NCBI GenBank assembly: GCA_002751075.1 | Contig: NAOQ01000060.1 | Span: 81,592-108,715 of the forward strand | Direction of reading: 5' to 3' | Origin: Ichthyophonus hoferi | Taxonomy: Eukaryota; Opisthokonta; Ichthyosporea; Ichthyophonida; Ichthyophonidae | DNA: 27,124 bases | Shown here: positions 1-11,000 of the stretch, one piece after another | Layout: each line of letters begins with the position of its first letter | Numbering within the stretch: the first letter of the stretch is position 1 | Translations under genes and position numbers: made by a program | The notes under the pieces: generated by a model | Seen by the model: only the letters and a program-made list of their open reading frames with translations | The model's database searches: none | Told to the model about the DNA's origin: nothing

Positions 1-50
<50 letters not shown>

Positions 51-51
51 T

Positions 52-83
<32 letters not shown>

Positions 84-109
84 GCATAAACATACGCATA
101 CACATACGC

Positions 110-146
<37 letters not shown>

Positions 147-169
147 TACGCATACACATACACATACGC

Positions 170-206
<37 letters not shown>

Positions 207-275
207 TACAGATACGCATACACATACACATACGCATACACATACACATACGCATACACATACACATATACATAA
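1..275. repeat. (CATACA)n hexamer satellite
   Basis: An almost uninterrupted array of CATACA units with scattered CATACG variants and one CATAAA. The array reaches the window edge, so its full length is unknown. It ends just before the acceptor of the first visible gene 1 exon and therefore lies in an intron. Confidence 0.95.
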
Positions 276-311
276 GTATGCCTCGTGATTCTAACATTTT
301 ATTTATTACAG

Positions 312-1045
312 GTCATTGGTCGTGAATTGCGCGCCGGTGGACGCAGGAACAGAAACAGTATCAATTTATATCTGACCCGAAACCCTCCCACACCACATTA
401 CCTTGTACATTATAAAGGGTGGAGTGAAAGGTAGGCCGAGTTGCTGTAGCCTTTTAATGTTTTTGTTTTATCCAATGTAAATTGTTTGTTAAGTTATATA
501 TATATTGGGGATGCTATCGTGATGTTATCGTTAGTAAGAGACACTTTAGAACACTTTAGTTAAGCACATTATAAAGGATAAAATGGAATAAAAGCTGCGT
601 GGTTAAGTAGTTTTAATTTTAATTTTATTCAATGTAAATTGTTTTTGAAGTTATAGAGTAGATATAGTATCTTTAGTAAGAGACTCTTTATTTAAACCTA
701 TGCCTAGTATATATATATTTATATATATATATACGAATATGGAAGTGGATTGGATTAGGTTTTTGTTTCAATTTTTGGCAGTGTTCACGTGTATGATTAT
801 ATCTTATATACTATTATATTGTTTGAAGATCTGCTTGCCATTTTAGACTGTGTTTTAAAACGAAAAAATGGCATGTATACCTACGCTGGTAGGATTATAA
901 GGCTCAAGATAAGAGGGTCAAAATGATTATTTTTAGAATACATTTTTTTTAAAAAAAAAATTAAAGCTAACTGATGTATTCCTTTTTTACCTAGTGCAGC
1001 ACCGGTTAGAAGCTAGCGTTTATATTTTATCATGTTTAAATAAAC

Positions 1046-1081
<36 letters not shown>

Positions 1082-4000
1082 ACCCATCAATAATATATTC
1101 TTGATTTATTACACTGTGCTAGGTATGAGGAATGGATTGCCGAAGATCAAATATTAGGAGGCCGTCTTCAGTCTCTTAAAGGGACGGTATCGGCTGTCAA
1201 TGGGCCCGATAGAGGCGATGAGTCCACTAGTAGTAGTGAGAATGAGACCGGTTTGTTCAAGGTTGTGGCTATTCCTGCACTGCTACATATATATTACTAT
1301 TACTATTATTATTATTATTATTCCTATTGCTATTTCTATTTCTATTCCTATATTATCATAATATCACTCCAATACATACCCACCACAAATCACAGTCAAC
1401 ACTATTTGCACCACGTCTTTTCATTTTACTTCTACCCTTTTATTTTTGAGCCTAGTTATGATGCAACTATGATGCAACTATGATGCAATCACAAATCACA
1501 TCATCAGGACCTGTCTATGAGTGTCACACCCTTCTCGTTTGCACTGGTTCTTACCACCTCATCCTATCTTTTGAAGATTCATAGTGGTAAGTTATACTTA
1601 CGTAATACTATCTAATTCAAGCTTCATTTCCCGTTGAAACCCACGTACAGGATACCCAAGCAGATGGCAAGACTGATACTCATGTCTCGCCGTGCTTATC
1701 GATTGACTCTCCTCATCTCTCTCAAATAAACATGATACCTTCACGAACTGACCTTGACAACCATGACATGGTCAACAAAGAGCCAACTGTACAACAAGTG
1801 AGAAAGAAACGAAGGCAGGTCATATCTGATGATGATGAATACGAAGAAGATCACCCTGCGTCTTTGTCACACACACCACACATACTTACAAGTCCTGAAA
1901 TAGGTAATGTAAATAATGGTTTTGATACCGAAAAGAGCCCGGTTGAACTGATGAATAGAGAGATAAAGGAACAGACTAGTCCACCAGGGGAGGGAGCGGG
2001 AAAATTTAAGTTGAAGGTAGGAAAGGTATACACTAATGACACTAATGACACTAATGACGAAAATGTGTTAAACAATCCTGAACAGAAAACGGAAAATGAT
2101 AATGGGGCTGGCCCTCAGTCTGTAGATATAATTGGATCTACAGCGGCGTCTCTAGGGGATAATAGGCAAGAGGGGTTGCCAATCAAGGTCACAAAGTATG
2201 ATGAAGTGGAAGGAAAGGGAGATAAGAGGCAGAGGTCAGAGAGAGCCAGACTAAAACGAGAGAAGAAATTGAAAAGAAAACTGAAGAAAGAGAAGAAGCT
2301 CTTAGCAGAGAAAGAGAAACAAGAAAGGAAGCGTCTAAAGGAGTTGAGTGAAAAAGCCAAACAATATGAGAAAAACTTCGAATGTAAAAATATATACAGC
2401 AGTGGCTCGTCAACAGAGGAGGATGGCTCCTTGGCCTTAAGTACCAATGAATATATGGATATATATAAAATATCTATAGATAGTAATCCTGTCAAGCACA
2501 AACATGAAAGAAATGGAGTTGACAATTATTTGGAAGGGCCTCATTGTAAAAAGGTGAAAAAAAAAGACACTGACAGCACTTCTAGTAAGATTTGTAAAGG
2601 AAACAGTGAAATTGACAAACAAATAGGGGAAATATCGTATAACTCACCATCAGTATCACGAGGCGTACACCCGCCTAGCTATGCTACGGACTCTCCCAGT
2701 GAAGGAGTGGGGCCAGACGCTATGCCTGCAACTAACTTGTATGCCGTAAAGTCTCCCATGATATCAGAAGTACCATCAGTATCACAGCAAGACGAACTGC
2801 AACAGCCGCACTATGATACCAGTAGCAGTGTGTTGCAAACCTCTGATGCTGGCGGTTCCGTGCCTCCAGTGACAATATTACCCGTACAGTCATATGAGAA
2901 ACCCGTAGAGTATGCAAGTATGAACAGTGATGGTTCGCGGTTGACCAATCAAAGCATGAATGTAGTTGAGCACGCCGATGCTCCACTAACCACCAATCCG
3001 GAGGCTAATTCTAGCTCTCCCACAACTATACATGATATAATTGGTGAAAACAATACAGCCACAAATGGAGAAGCTGAAAAGGTAGGTGAGACACGTCATT
3101 CTAACACGTCATACCATGGCAATAACGAGAGCACCCTAAACGTCACTGGATCAGGTAGGTTGATGTAAGGCTTAGGTGGAAGAAATGGAAAGGATTCTTA
3201 ATTTGTTAGTTTGGAATCAAAGCTGGTATATGTATTTAATATATTGCTATTATATGTATGTATGTAGTATGTATATATGTATGTATGTATGTTGTATGTA
3301 TATTTCTAATTCACTATTCATTATTTTACCACTTTTTTGACCCATTATAGGTTATATGACCTAAGTGATGGATGTCTAACTGTTTCATAGAAGCCATGAC
3401 ATCATGATGACATCACAATGTGATCTTTAAGAATACCTATATTGCCTGTACGGACAAAATACGTTTGATTTGAGCTGAGCAAACTTCAATTATAATTGTA
3501 CTTGCATAATGATAATAATAGTGGCACACTTATATGGTTACATATAAGGATATACACTCATATACCTTTACATCTGGTCATCCATATATAGATATTTATC
3601 TCAAACTATTATTACAACCAACCCATAACCACGTAGAGTCCATACGTATCTCTTTCCACTCCTTTTCTCTATTTTCATCATTCTATTTCCCATTTTCTTG
3701 TTGATATGCTCATACAATAGCATACGGTAAGTCACCACATCATGTATCCAAGATTACCATATCATTCATAACCATGTTAATCTCTTTCTTTTCTCTCCCG
3801 TAGAATTGACGGCAGCCTCTGGTCGTGTGGACATGTCCCTCAACAATCACCACCCTCCCCAGATTACCACTTGCAATAATGACCCCACCATGTCTATAAA
3901 AGAGCCACAAGGCCAGTGCTCACCATCACCATCTTTACGTCAACATGACACCATGCTCTCAGATCATGCCTCAAGGGTAGAGGACACTAGAACCCCTCCC

Positions 4001-7000
4001 CTACCCAGTCCACTCGCATTGTCTTTGATTACCTGTAGTACATTAAGTCCAGAGCTACACGAAGTTGCTTCAACAACCGGAAAAGAACTGATAGACCCCC
4101 CCACCATGGGGTCCGGTAGTATCAGTTGTGGTGTTAATGATATGAATGTAGAATTAGATAAGGAGAGCACATACAGCCCACCACAACCCGTACTGAAGCG
4201 TAAGAAATCCAAAAAGTCTAAGGTAGATAAAGATAACAACGCGACAGGGATCCACTCCGAAAGAGCAGGTAGCAAACCCAGTGAAACCGCATCATTGTTT
4301 TTCAAGGCTAAGCGAAAGCCCTCTCCCTCTCCCTCTCCCCACCAGGGGGATTCTTTGTCCAGTAGCACAAGCACACCACCCCTACAGCCTTCGTCCATCT
4401 CCTGGGTGACTGGTCCGAAGCTGTATAACCAACCATATATTATGACAGATGATAAACATGCATTGCTTAGGCCAGGTCCACATATACAACCCCGAAGGCA
4501 GAATAATAATAATATACCAGCTTCTGTTGTAGCGCATGTACGAACTTGTGCTGTACAATCTACCAAGGTCAGTGTCTCCAATAGACTCAGTAAAGAAAAG
4601 AGCAGACAGAGTCAAGACGGTCGCTTTACCACATCTGAAGATGAAACTACTGAAGAAGATCAGATGACAGATGACAATGACAATCATATCAATACCAACA
4701 CTCTGCCAGTACCTTCCTGTGGACTGATGGTTCTTAAGGGTCTGAGCCCACAGCTTCACCATACTGTTAAGGGTGAAGTGGTAGGCGGTGTCAGTCAGAA
4801 AAAAACACAAAAGACAATCAGACGGAGAGGGAAACCATCTCATAGTAGTAGTAGTGGGGTTGGTTTGTTACGCACCTCTGACATTAAAAAAGAGTCTACG
4901 CCATGGTCTCCACGAAGGCCTTCCAGCTTAGGCAAATATCGTAAGGGTTCCAATCGGCTACCACATAAAGTAGATCCAGGTGAGGATATAGTAGTAGTCG
5001 ACCCAGCTATGGCTAGAAACCCCACCACTACAGACTATCCACAGCAAGAACTCCGTCAACCTCAGCCTGGAAGGCTGGTCCAGGGGGAGATAAGTATGTA
5101 TGAAAATAGCCCTAACATATCACATGGTGTGGCTACAAACTCTACAAACTCTCCAGCTATACATGTGATTGACCAGGATAGGGCCGGCCAGGCCGGCCAT
5201 CACAGCCCTGCCCCTACCGCTACATACTTGTCGACAGGAGACCGTCCCGGTCCAGTCTACATCGAGCACTACTCTCCCCAGTGTTCTGATAGATCATTCT
5301 ATTCACCACTGCATCCATCTACAAATGTTAATGAAGTGCCACAAGTTGTACCACCTCAGCGGCATGCCAAGGCGGTGAACCAACGTCAAAGACAGTGTCT
5401 GGCCTCACCCTCCAGCACTATGTCTGACCATAGCCCCTATGTATTACCGTACACCCAGCCGTCCTCTGAATGTTACTCTGGCGGCTTACCTCGAGTGCCT
5501 AACCCTGCCAATGAAGGTATATCCAGTCACTCCAAGCCCATGTACTATCAGCATTCCTCTTCCCACCAGCAGGAAATACCCGATGGCGGGGCGGCACAGT
5601 ATAGAATGTCCCATGGCTCCTACCCCAGGGACTCCTATGGGCAACAGTTTGCAGCCTGTATGTTTCAGGATTCGATTGACCGATCTCCTTTGGCTACATT
5701 GGCTGAACATGCTGCCCAAGCTATCCCCTTAGCAACCGATGATGAGGTATCACTGCATAGCCATACCAGCCCTGCTTACTCGTCGCCTGGACAACAGCAA
5801 CCAATACAGCAACCACAACATTCTAATATTCAGTACCCTTTACCGCCACACTATAGAGTCAATGAATATGAAGCGGCTTCATGCCCCGATTCCCGACCAC
5901 TTAGTTACAAGCAAACCTATATTCCCCCACCGTGGCCACGGCCATTGGCTGCTTCATCTGGTGCACATATGCCTAATTACGAAGAGCCAATGACGCAAGC
6001 CGGCATGGGGAAGCGCACGAATCATGGTTATGTATACTCGCAATCATATCCCGCCCATGCACATACACATGCTCCCAGTACCCCAAGCTTTCGATCTGTA
6101 GGTATGGAGATGGAGGGCCAACCAGTAGTATGTGTAACTGCCACCAATACAACCAAGACAAGCCGCAGTCCGGCATATGAGGATAACCATAGCTTCATAT
6201 CTACAGGGGGTGCTGACAGTGGGATGATGATGCAAGCTGTACCTTCTAGTGTGTATTACACCGTGGTACAACAACATAATCACTGGCCTTCCCAACCATA
6301 CTCATATCAACATCAACATCAACATCAACCACCCCCCAACGAATCCTTTAGCCATTCTTCTCCTTCCTCCTCTATGTACCAAAAAGTGTTTGTAAGAAAA
6401 CTCTCCGATGGGGAAAAGGAATACTACGCCATGGCTCCCAAGAACCGATTTGTGCAGCTTGAATGGACAGGGGATGAAGGCTGGAAAATATTGCGTGAGG
6501 TACTGAATCCGGAAGTGCAGTTGGGTGGTTTTTTCCAGTCTTTGCATATTCCCCAGATGATGTACCCACCCCATCCCAGCCCCAGCTCCAGAAGGGGCAG
6601 CTCCCCTGAGTACGCTCATTCAAATCACATGAGTAGTAGAGCTGATAGGGCTGATACATACCACCCATCTGCAGACGCACCTTATAGTAATTACAGAGAG
6701 GGTCAGGGTGTGGGTGGGGCTGGTGGGGGTGGACACAGTGTTGAAGACGATACTACTAGGTACTTAGACGATCAAGGTCGGTATTATAGAGCTGGTGAGG
6801 GGCCAAGGTCGCCATATACCCATTGGAGTGAGCCTGGGCGAGCTATGATGAGAGTAAGTAATTGGTGGTAATTAGTGGTAATTACTAATTAATGCTCAAT
6901 ATGAACATCAAGATATGATTTGCCTATACCAGGGCATATAATACGTAGTAGAATATAATATTAATATAGCTATATATATGCAAGATGTAGATATGGGGGT

Positions 7001-8090
7001 TGCTGGGGCCAGTAATGTGTCACAATACACCTACATGTTCTCCTCTTACATGCTGTGAGCCAAGATGGCTATTGATAAACAATTGTTGTTGCACGATAAA
7101 CTCGTGTTTACCATCTCATCACATAGAAAGAAGTCTATACCAGAAATCTCATACTGATCACTGGTTGGTTACGTAGGACCAATCACAGGATATGGAAAAT
7201 AGGAGTGTAAGATCCGATCTATCATCCTATACTGCTAGTGTTGTTGGAGATGGAAGTCGGCATATGATAGGTGAGATTTTATCTTACGCTGTTCTCTATT
7301 TTTTCTATGCTGATTTAGATTGATTTACTACTGCATAAATGGATATAGATTGTATGCTCATCCCCACTGTTGTATTTGGATGTAGACATACCGAGGTGTT
7401 ATATGATTTTTTTTTTTTTTGCAATATAATGTATTAATGCTTGATTTCAGCATCTGTCATTCTTGTTCTCAGTTTTTCTTTCATTCATCCTCATGATTTT
7501 CTTTACGTGATATACCTTCTCATAAGTATGTGTGTATTTTATGTTTCATTTTTTTCTTCTCGTTTTTCAGTTTCATTTTGCCTCACGTGTGTTTCTTCAA
7601 CCTCCTTATTTTCCTCTTCTCTGTTTTCTCTTCTTATTTATTTCTTTCTTACCGGTATCGCTTCTCTGTGTATCTTCTACTCTCTCTCATACCATGTATT
7701 GATTTTTGAGCCAAGCTAATTATACTATAGCTCATTATTTATATATCATACTGCAAGTACTTATCTTTGGAATTAGCATAATCAACATTCTTTCGTCTAT
7801 AGTATTTACATGATATATCATTTTTTTTTTTGTCATTATTTTATCTCTATACAATATCTCTATGAACCTGTTGGCTATACTTATACTCCATTCTCTTTTT
7901 TTTCTCTTTGGCCGTATTCCTATAGTTAACCACACCAACGGTTCTTACAGGAGGGTCCTCAAAACCATCCACTCAAAGTCTAAGTCCACAACCGGAGCAC
8001 CGATCTTCATCTAAAATCACATCACCTCACCTAAAAGTAGCACAATCACATAGTCCTGCTACGCAAAGAAGCCCGTCAAAACAGGGCTGA
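312..8090 (+). CDS. ARID4-like chromobarrel protein, C-terminal part (5' end outside window)
   Basis: Proposed exons: 312-430, 1123-1261, 1651-3154, 3804-6853, 7177-7270, 7951-8090 (TGA at 8088). All junctions are GT-AG and phase-consistent, giving 1681 residues in the window; upstream exons are missing. Residues ~28-55 form a chromobarrel core (HYLVHYKGWSERYEEWI). Residues ~276-331 are a highly basic charged helix (KREKKLKRKLKKEKK). Most of the rest is disordered and rich in Ser, Pro, Gln and His, with phospho-type SP sites. Known for the family: ARID4A/B (RBBP1) order Tudor, PWWP-like, ARID and chromobarrel before a long disordered tail and recruit SIN3-HDAC in the nucleus. Inference: this is that type, because MRG15 and MSL3, which also carry chromobarrels, are much shorter and end in an MRG domain not seen here. 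I do not see an ARID4 C-terminal SIN3-binding helix. The 1261 donor was chosen because the nearer-consensus donor at 1251 leads quickly to a stop in the next exon. Confidence 0.8.
407..690. repeat. Degenerate tandem duplication across a gene 1 splice donor
   Basis: Copy 1 (about 407-549) and copy 2 (about 566-690) share, in the same order, ACATTATAAAGG, TTTTAAT...TTTTAT, CAATGTAAATTGTTT, AAGTTATA and TTAGTAAGAGAC. Copy 1 begins within the coding exon and includes its donor at 431. In copy 2 the equivalent donor position has decayed. Confidence 0.6.
431..1122 (+). other. Gene 1 intron
   Basis: A 692-bp phase-2 intron between the two chromobarrel exons. It holds most of the tandem duplication, TA-rich runs at about 708-733, and a (TA)n microsatellite at about 1050-1077. 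No further coding potential was seen. Confidence 0.7.
1050..1077. repeat. (TA)n microsatellite
   Basis: Pure TA dinucleotides within a gene 1 intron, about 45 bases before the acceptor at 1122. Confidence 0.9.
1262..1650 (+). other. Gene 1 intron with microsatellites and a candidate alternative exon
   Basis: Contains a (TTA/CTATTA)n run at about 1291-1346 and three 11-bp units TATGATGCAAC at 1457-1489. A candidate alternative exon at 1508-1586 has acceptor atcatcag and an excellent donor GTAAGT. Confidence 0.6.
1457..1489. repeat. Three 11-bp tandem units
   Basis: TATGATGCAAC repeated three times, the last ending in T, directly before the candidate alternative exon of gene 1. Confidence 0.85.
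1651..3154 (+). CDS. Gene 1 large exon, charged disordered region
   Basis: This 1504-nt exon runs from acceptor cgtacag to donor TCAG|GTAGGT and enters in phase 0. Its frame is already open at 1651, so the ATG at 1732 is an internal Met, not a start. It encodes an acidic start, a 9-bp in-frame tandem repeat at 2032-2058 giving repeated Asn-Asp-Thr, and a strongly basic helix at about 2218-2385 that probably includes nuclear localisation signals. A Ser/Thr/Asn-rich tail follows. Reading past 3154 hits TAA at once, which supports the donor. Confidence 0.85.
3155..3803 (+). other. Gene 1 intron
   Basis: A 649-bp phase-1 intron with a TATG microsatellite at about 3253-3300 and a long pyrimidine-rich approach to its acceptor (about 3650-3803). 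No gene seen. Confidence 0.75.
3253..3300. repeat. (TATG)n microsatellite
   Basis: Interrupted TATG/TGTA tetramers in a gene 1 intron. Confidence 0.85.
3804..6853 (+). CDS. Gene 1 giant exon, Ser/Pro/Gln/His-rich tail with one possible folded module
   Basis: This 3050-nt exon lies between acceptor ctcccgtag and donor AGA|GTAAGT. A split codon (G plus AA) joins it to the previous exon. Low-complexity tracts include (PS)n from a CCCTCT repeat near 4319-4340, and (QH)n from a CAACAT repeat near 6305-6329. Near its end, codons at about 6374-6553 give an ordered-looking stretch with motifs such as KVFVRKL and FVQLEWTGDEGWKILREVL, unlike its surroundings. Several long antisense ORFs across this exon are shadows. 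Confidence 0.85.
6854..7176 (+). other. Gene 1 intron
   Basis: A 323-bp phase-0 intron starting GTAAGT and ending acgtag. AT-rich; nothing else recognised. Confidence 0.7.
7177..8090 (+). CDS. Gene 1 last two exons
   Basis: Exon 7177-7270 (acceptor ggttacgtag, donor ATAG|GTGAGA) gives DQSQDMENRSVRSDLSSYTA and on. Exon 7951-8090 (acceptor gttcttacag) continues GGSSKPSTQSLSPQPEHRSS and stops at TGA 8088-8090. A split Gly codon (G plus GA) joins them in phase. An alternative acceptor at caatcacag (exon from 7189) would remove four residues in frame. Both exons are Ser-rich and disordered, matching the rest of the tail. Confidence 0.75.
7271..7950 (+). other. Gene 1 intron, pyrimidine-rich
   Basis: A 680-bp phase-1 intron with a T12 run near 7408-7420 and long C/T-rich stretches that create spurious hydrophobic ORFs. 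No coding signal. Confidence 0.7.
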
Positions 8091-11000
8091 CCGAACGTAC
8101 TTCTATTTAATGGGCAGTGGTCGGAGGAGTTATGCACAGAATCACATTCAGTTTTGGTCCTTGTTAATAATGCAGTAGCTGTTAGGTTTCTAGACGGTCA
8201 TTAGTCATGTGTATAGTAATTTTATTATTTTTTAGTTCCACTTTTTAATCGTTTAAATGTTTTCGATATGAAAAGGCAGAGTTGACGTTATACATCGCCA
8301 CAGTGTTAATATCCACAATAGTTATGTGCACATGCATTTATACACATATGGCATAAGCTTAGGTTAGGCTTTATTCAATAACTGAACTAGCTCCATAAGT
8401 CACATAAAAAAAGATTTGAATAAGCAATTATTTTTAAAAAAAATAACGTCATATATCAACGGGATTGGTTTTTTACTAGCATCTATATATACCTGCGCAC
8501 ATATTCGTCTAAAAATGGCCGCTATATTGTCGCTGCTGGGTCCGATCATCATGGTATGAAGATCCGACATCAACTGATTAAACCATTTTGTATTGTTTTG
8601 GAATACCATTTGAATAGCTAAAATGATATTAATTTTTGGGCCATAACATATACACAGATGTTTCGTCTCGTAAACTGTTGTTGTTTGAACTTTGGTTGAG
8701 ATTGTATTTCAAATTATTATTTTTGGCATCAGTCTATAACTAGGTACGCTTTTTTGTATCATATTCTTCAACCTTCCCAGTTCATTATTTTTTGGATTTG
8801 TAATTATTTGACTAGTTACTGTTTGCATACGTAATTATTAGTATCGTCTCTTATACTCAAAGAATAACTCAACACAGCTTAAAGGGTTAAATGTGGAAGA
8901 GAAAAATAAAATAGTATGATTATGCGTCTTTCGATACATATATGTTTATAAAGTGACTGCATTGATCCTGTGAAGCCAGATTGGTAAGTGCTGCCCCTTT
9001 ATGTTTAGGAAATATTGATTTGCCATGAATTCTTTACATATGGCTACATATATAAAATAGGCCGAGTGACTGATTATAATTGTCTAATTAATTAATACTG
9101 GGTTCTGAAGTATTTTTTATATAAAATGCTATTTTTAGAAAAGATAAAAAGGTTCTGTGTGAAACGGATTGGGAACTCTTGATTGTGCGGTGATATTGAA
9201 TAAAGACTATACAGGATTTATCTTAAATCAGTTGCTTGCCATGAGCTGACACCCTGAACATATGTGATATAATTACTACATGAGCTGCAATCGAAATATA
9301 TCTCACCCAACTCTAAGTTTATATATTTTTAACAGGTAGAATAGAGTGTAATTTGACAAATATCTCCTTATGAAACACTTGAAAACCTTTTGTGATTACA
9401 CTAGACGCATAAATTTCCAGTTATCCTATCATACTCAGATAAACTGCTGAAAAATATAAAAATACTTTATGTATATGTGACCATTTAAGCTTGAACACCT
9501 AAAATCAAGACACTGTAGTTATTATGCTTTGAAAATACATGCCCTGTAAGAAAAATATACGTATTGAGTGGCAATCAACCCCTGAAGTAATATTTTTATG
9601 TCCTTATCTTTCACTATGTGCACTGTGACAAGTACTCAATAATCACAATCGGTAGATGATGTGAAATAATATTAGATGATTTTACACTTCAAACACGTTG
9701 GTCATTGAAGCATATGTATATTAGTTAATTCATTATCTGACCCATTTAAGATATGAAATAATCATATGCTTTTTCTCCCACGGGTTTTCAAATTAGAGAA
9801 CCATGCTACATTCGAACTATTCCCTTCCTCTCTCACCAACTTACACGCTAATTTATGCTGTGATTTAATGATTTCCTTTGGCTTTACATGACATAACTTT
9901 TGATGTTTTATATTATGGACCTAATTTTGAGTTCTTGATCATCAAATTTGAATTTTATTTCATGTGTATTATATTTGTGTTTGGTATTCTAAATAGTACT
10001 CTGACAGTCCTAAGATAACTGCTTTTCAATCTCTTAATTCCAAATATATATATCTATAAAGGCTTTGAATTGTTTAGTAAATCAGTATGTACTTAAAGGA
10101 TCATTCTGACTCAAGGAGTGTCCATATAGTTATAGAGCTTTAAAACTTATCAATTGCGGAGGTGCTTAAAAAGTTTATGTTTAATATTAAAATTTTATAT
10201 AAACTAGGTTTATTTTGACAAGGAATTCTGGTGCAGTTTTTGTTTTCCTAAAACAAAGCATTTTTGAAAATAGGAATATATATTGCAAATTTATTATTAC
10301 CTTTTGTGGAGTGAAGTACAATATATAGGTTGTAACGACTACTGATAACTTAAAATCCAAACAAATTATGTGTAATCTCAATAAACAAAGTTATCACCAC
10401 TTGCAAAGTCTAATATATTGATATAATTTTCATTTTACAGCTAACAGTACCTAATTAGTGCACCTTTTCTAAAGCATTCTATATAGACACCTTTTAAGTT
10501 AAATATTATGTTTTATCCTGAGACTGGGTTTTAAGGTCAAGTTATTGTTCTAGTATTCAGTCAACCATTTTCAAGGCACTAAGCGTTATCTAATGAGACA
10601 TCCATCAAAAGTAATTATTTCACCTAATGTAGTTATTATCCCACCCAGTATGGACTACAACTGCGATTTCAAGCAAAGCATTAAATGAAGAATAAAGAAT
10701 TACCGTCAAGAGAACGGTAGTAAATAAGAGTAGGACCCTGTCAAAAACAGTACACCTTCACACTATATAAATAAATCATACGATATATATATTAATTAAC
10801 TAATTAATTTATGTTATAACTATTTTCCACTTATACTTCATATATAGCTAGCTATGTTTAAAAAAAAAGTAATAGATGGTTGGAATTGTTTTTATAAATT
10901 TACCTATTGGGTCCTACTAAATATTTTAGCTAAGAACTCGATCAATTACTACCTCAAATGGTCTCCGTGGTAATAGGGTGAGTATATTCATTACCGTGAA

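Larger units (their letters stand above)
312..1261 (+). other. Chromobarrel domain of gene 1, split over two exons
   Basis: The first exon (312-430) follows a good acceptor (tttattacag) and ends at AAG|GTAGGC. The second (1123-1261) starts after gtgctag. The intron splits an Arg codon between the conserved GWSE and YEEW motifs. The spliced peptide reads HYLVHYKGWSERYEEWI, the aromatic-cage and core strand region of chromobarrel domains in the ARID4, MRG15 and MSL3 families. The second exon ends in an acidic Ser-rich linker (STSSSENE). A methyl-lysine or nucleic-acid binding role is known for such domains; it is inferred here. Confidence 0.7.

Noticed and set aside
1-275. CRISPR-like array
   Set aside because: The repeat is a continuous hexamer satellite without spacers, in a eukaryotic intron.
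312-1261. Gene 1 as MRG15 or MSL3
   Set aside because: Those proteins follow the chromobarrel with an MRG domain and are short; here over 1600 disordered residues follow.
1253-1483. 76-codon ORF starting in the gene 1 exon
   Set aside because: It runs into an intron and translates TTA/CTATTA simple repeats.
3964-4843. Long minus-strand ORFs opposite the giant exon of gene 1
   Set aside because: They are shadows of a strongly supported plus-strand coding exon; no independent splice or start signal.
7441-7719. 92-codon hydrophobic Ser/Phe-rich ORF
   Set aside because: A pyrimidine-rich intron tract; such tracts always yield Phe/Leu/Ser runs and gene 1 splices across it in phase.
8400-8609. 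69-codon minus-strand ORF in the intergenic region
   Set aside because: No linked exons found on the minus strand; the GC-richer patch within it is better explained as a plus-strand promoter or first exon candidate.
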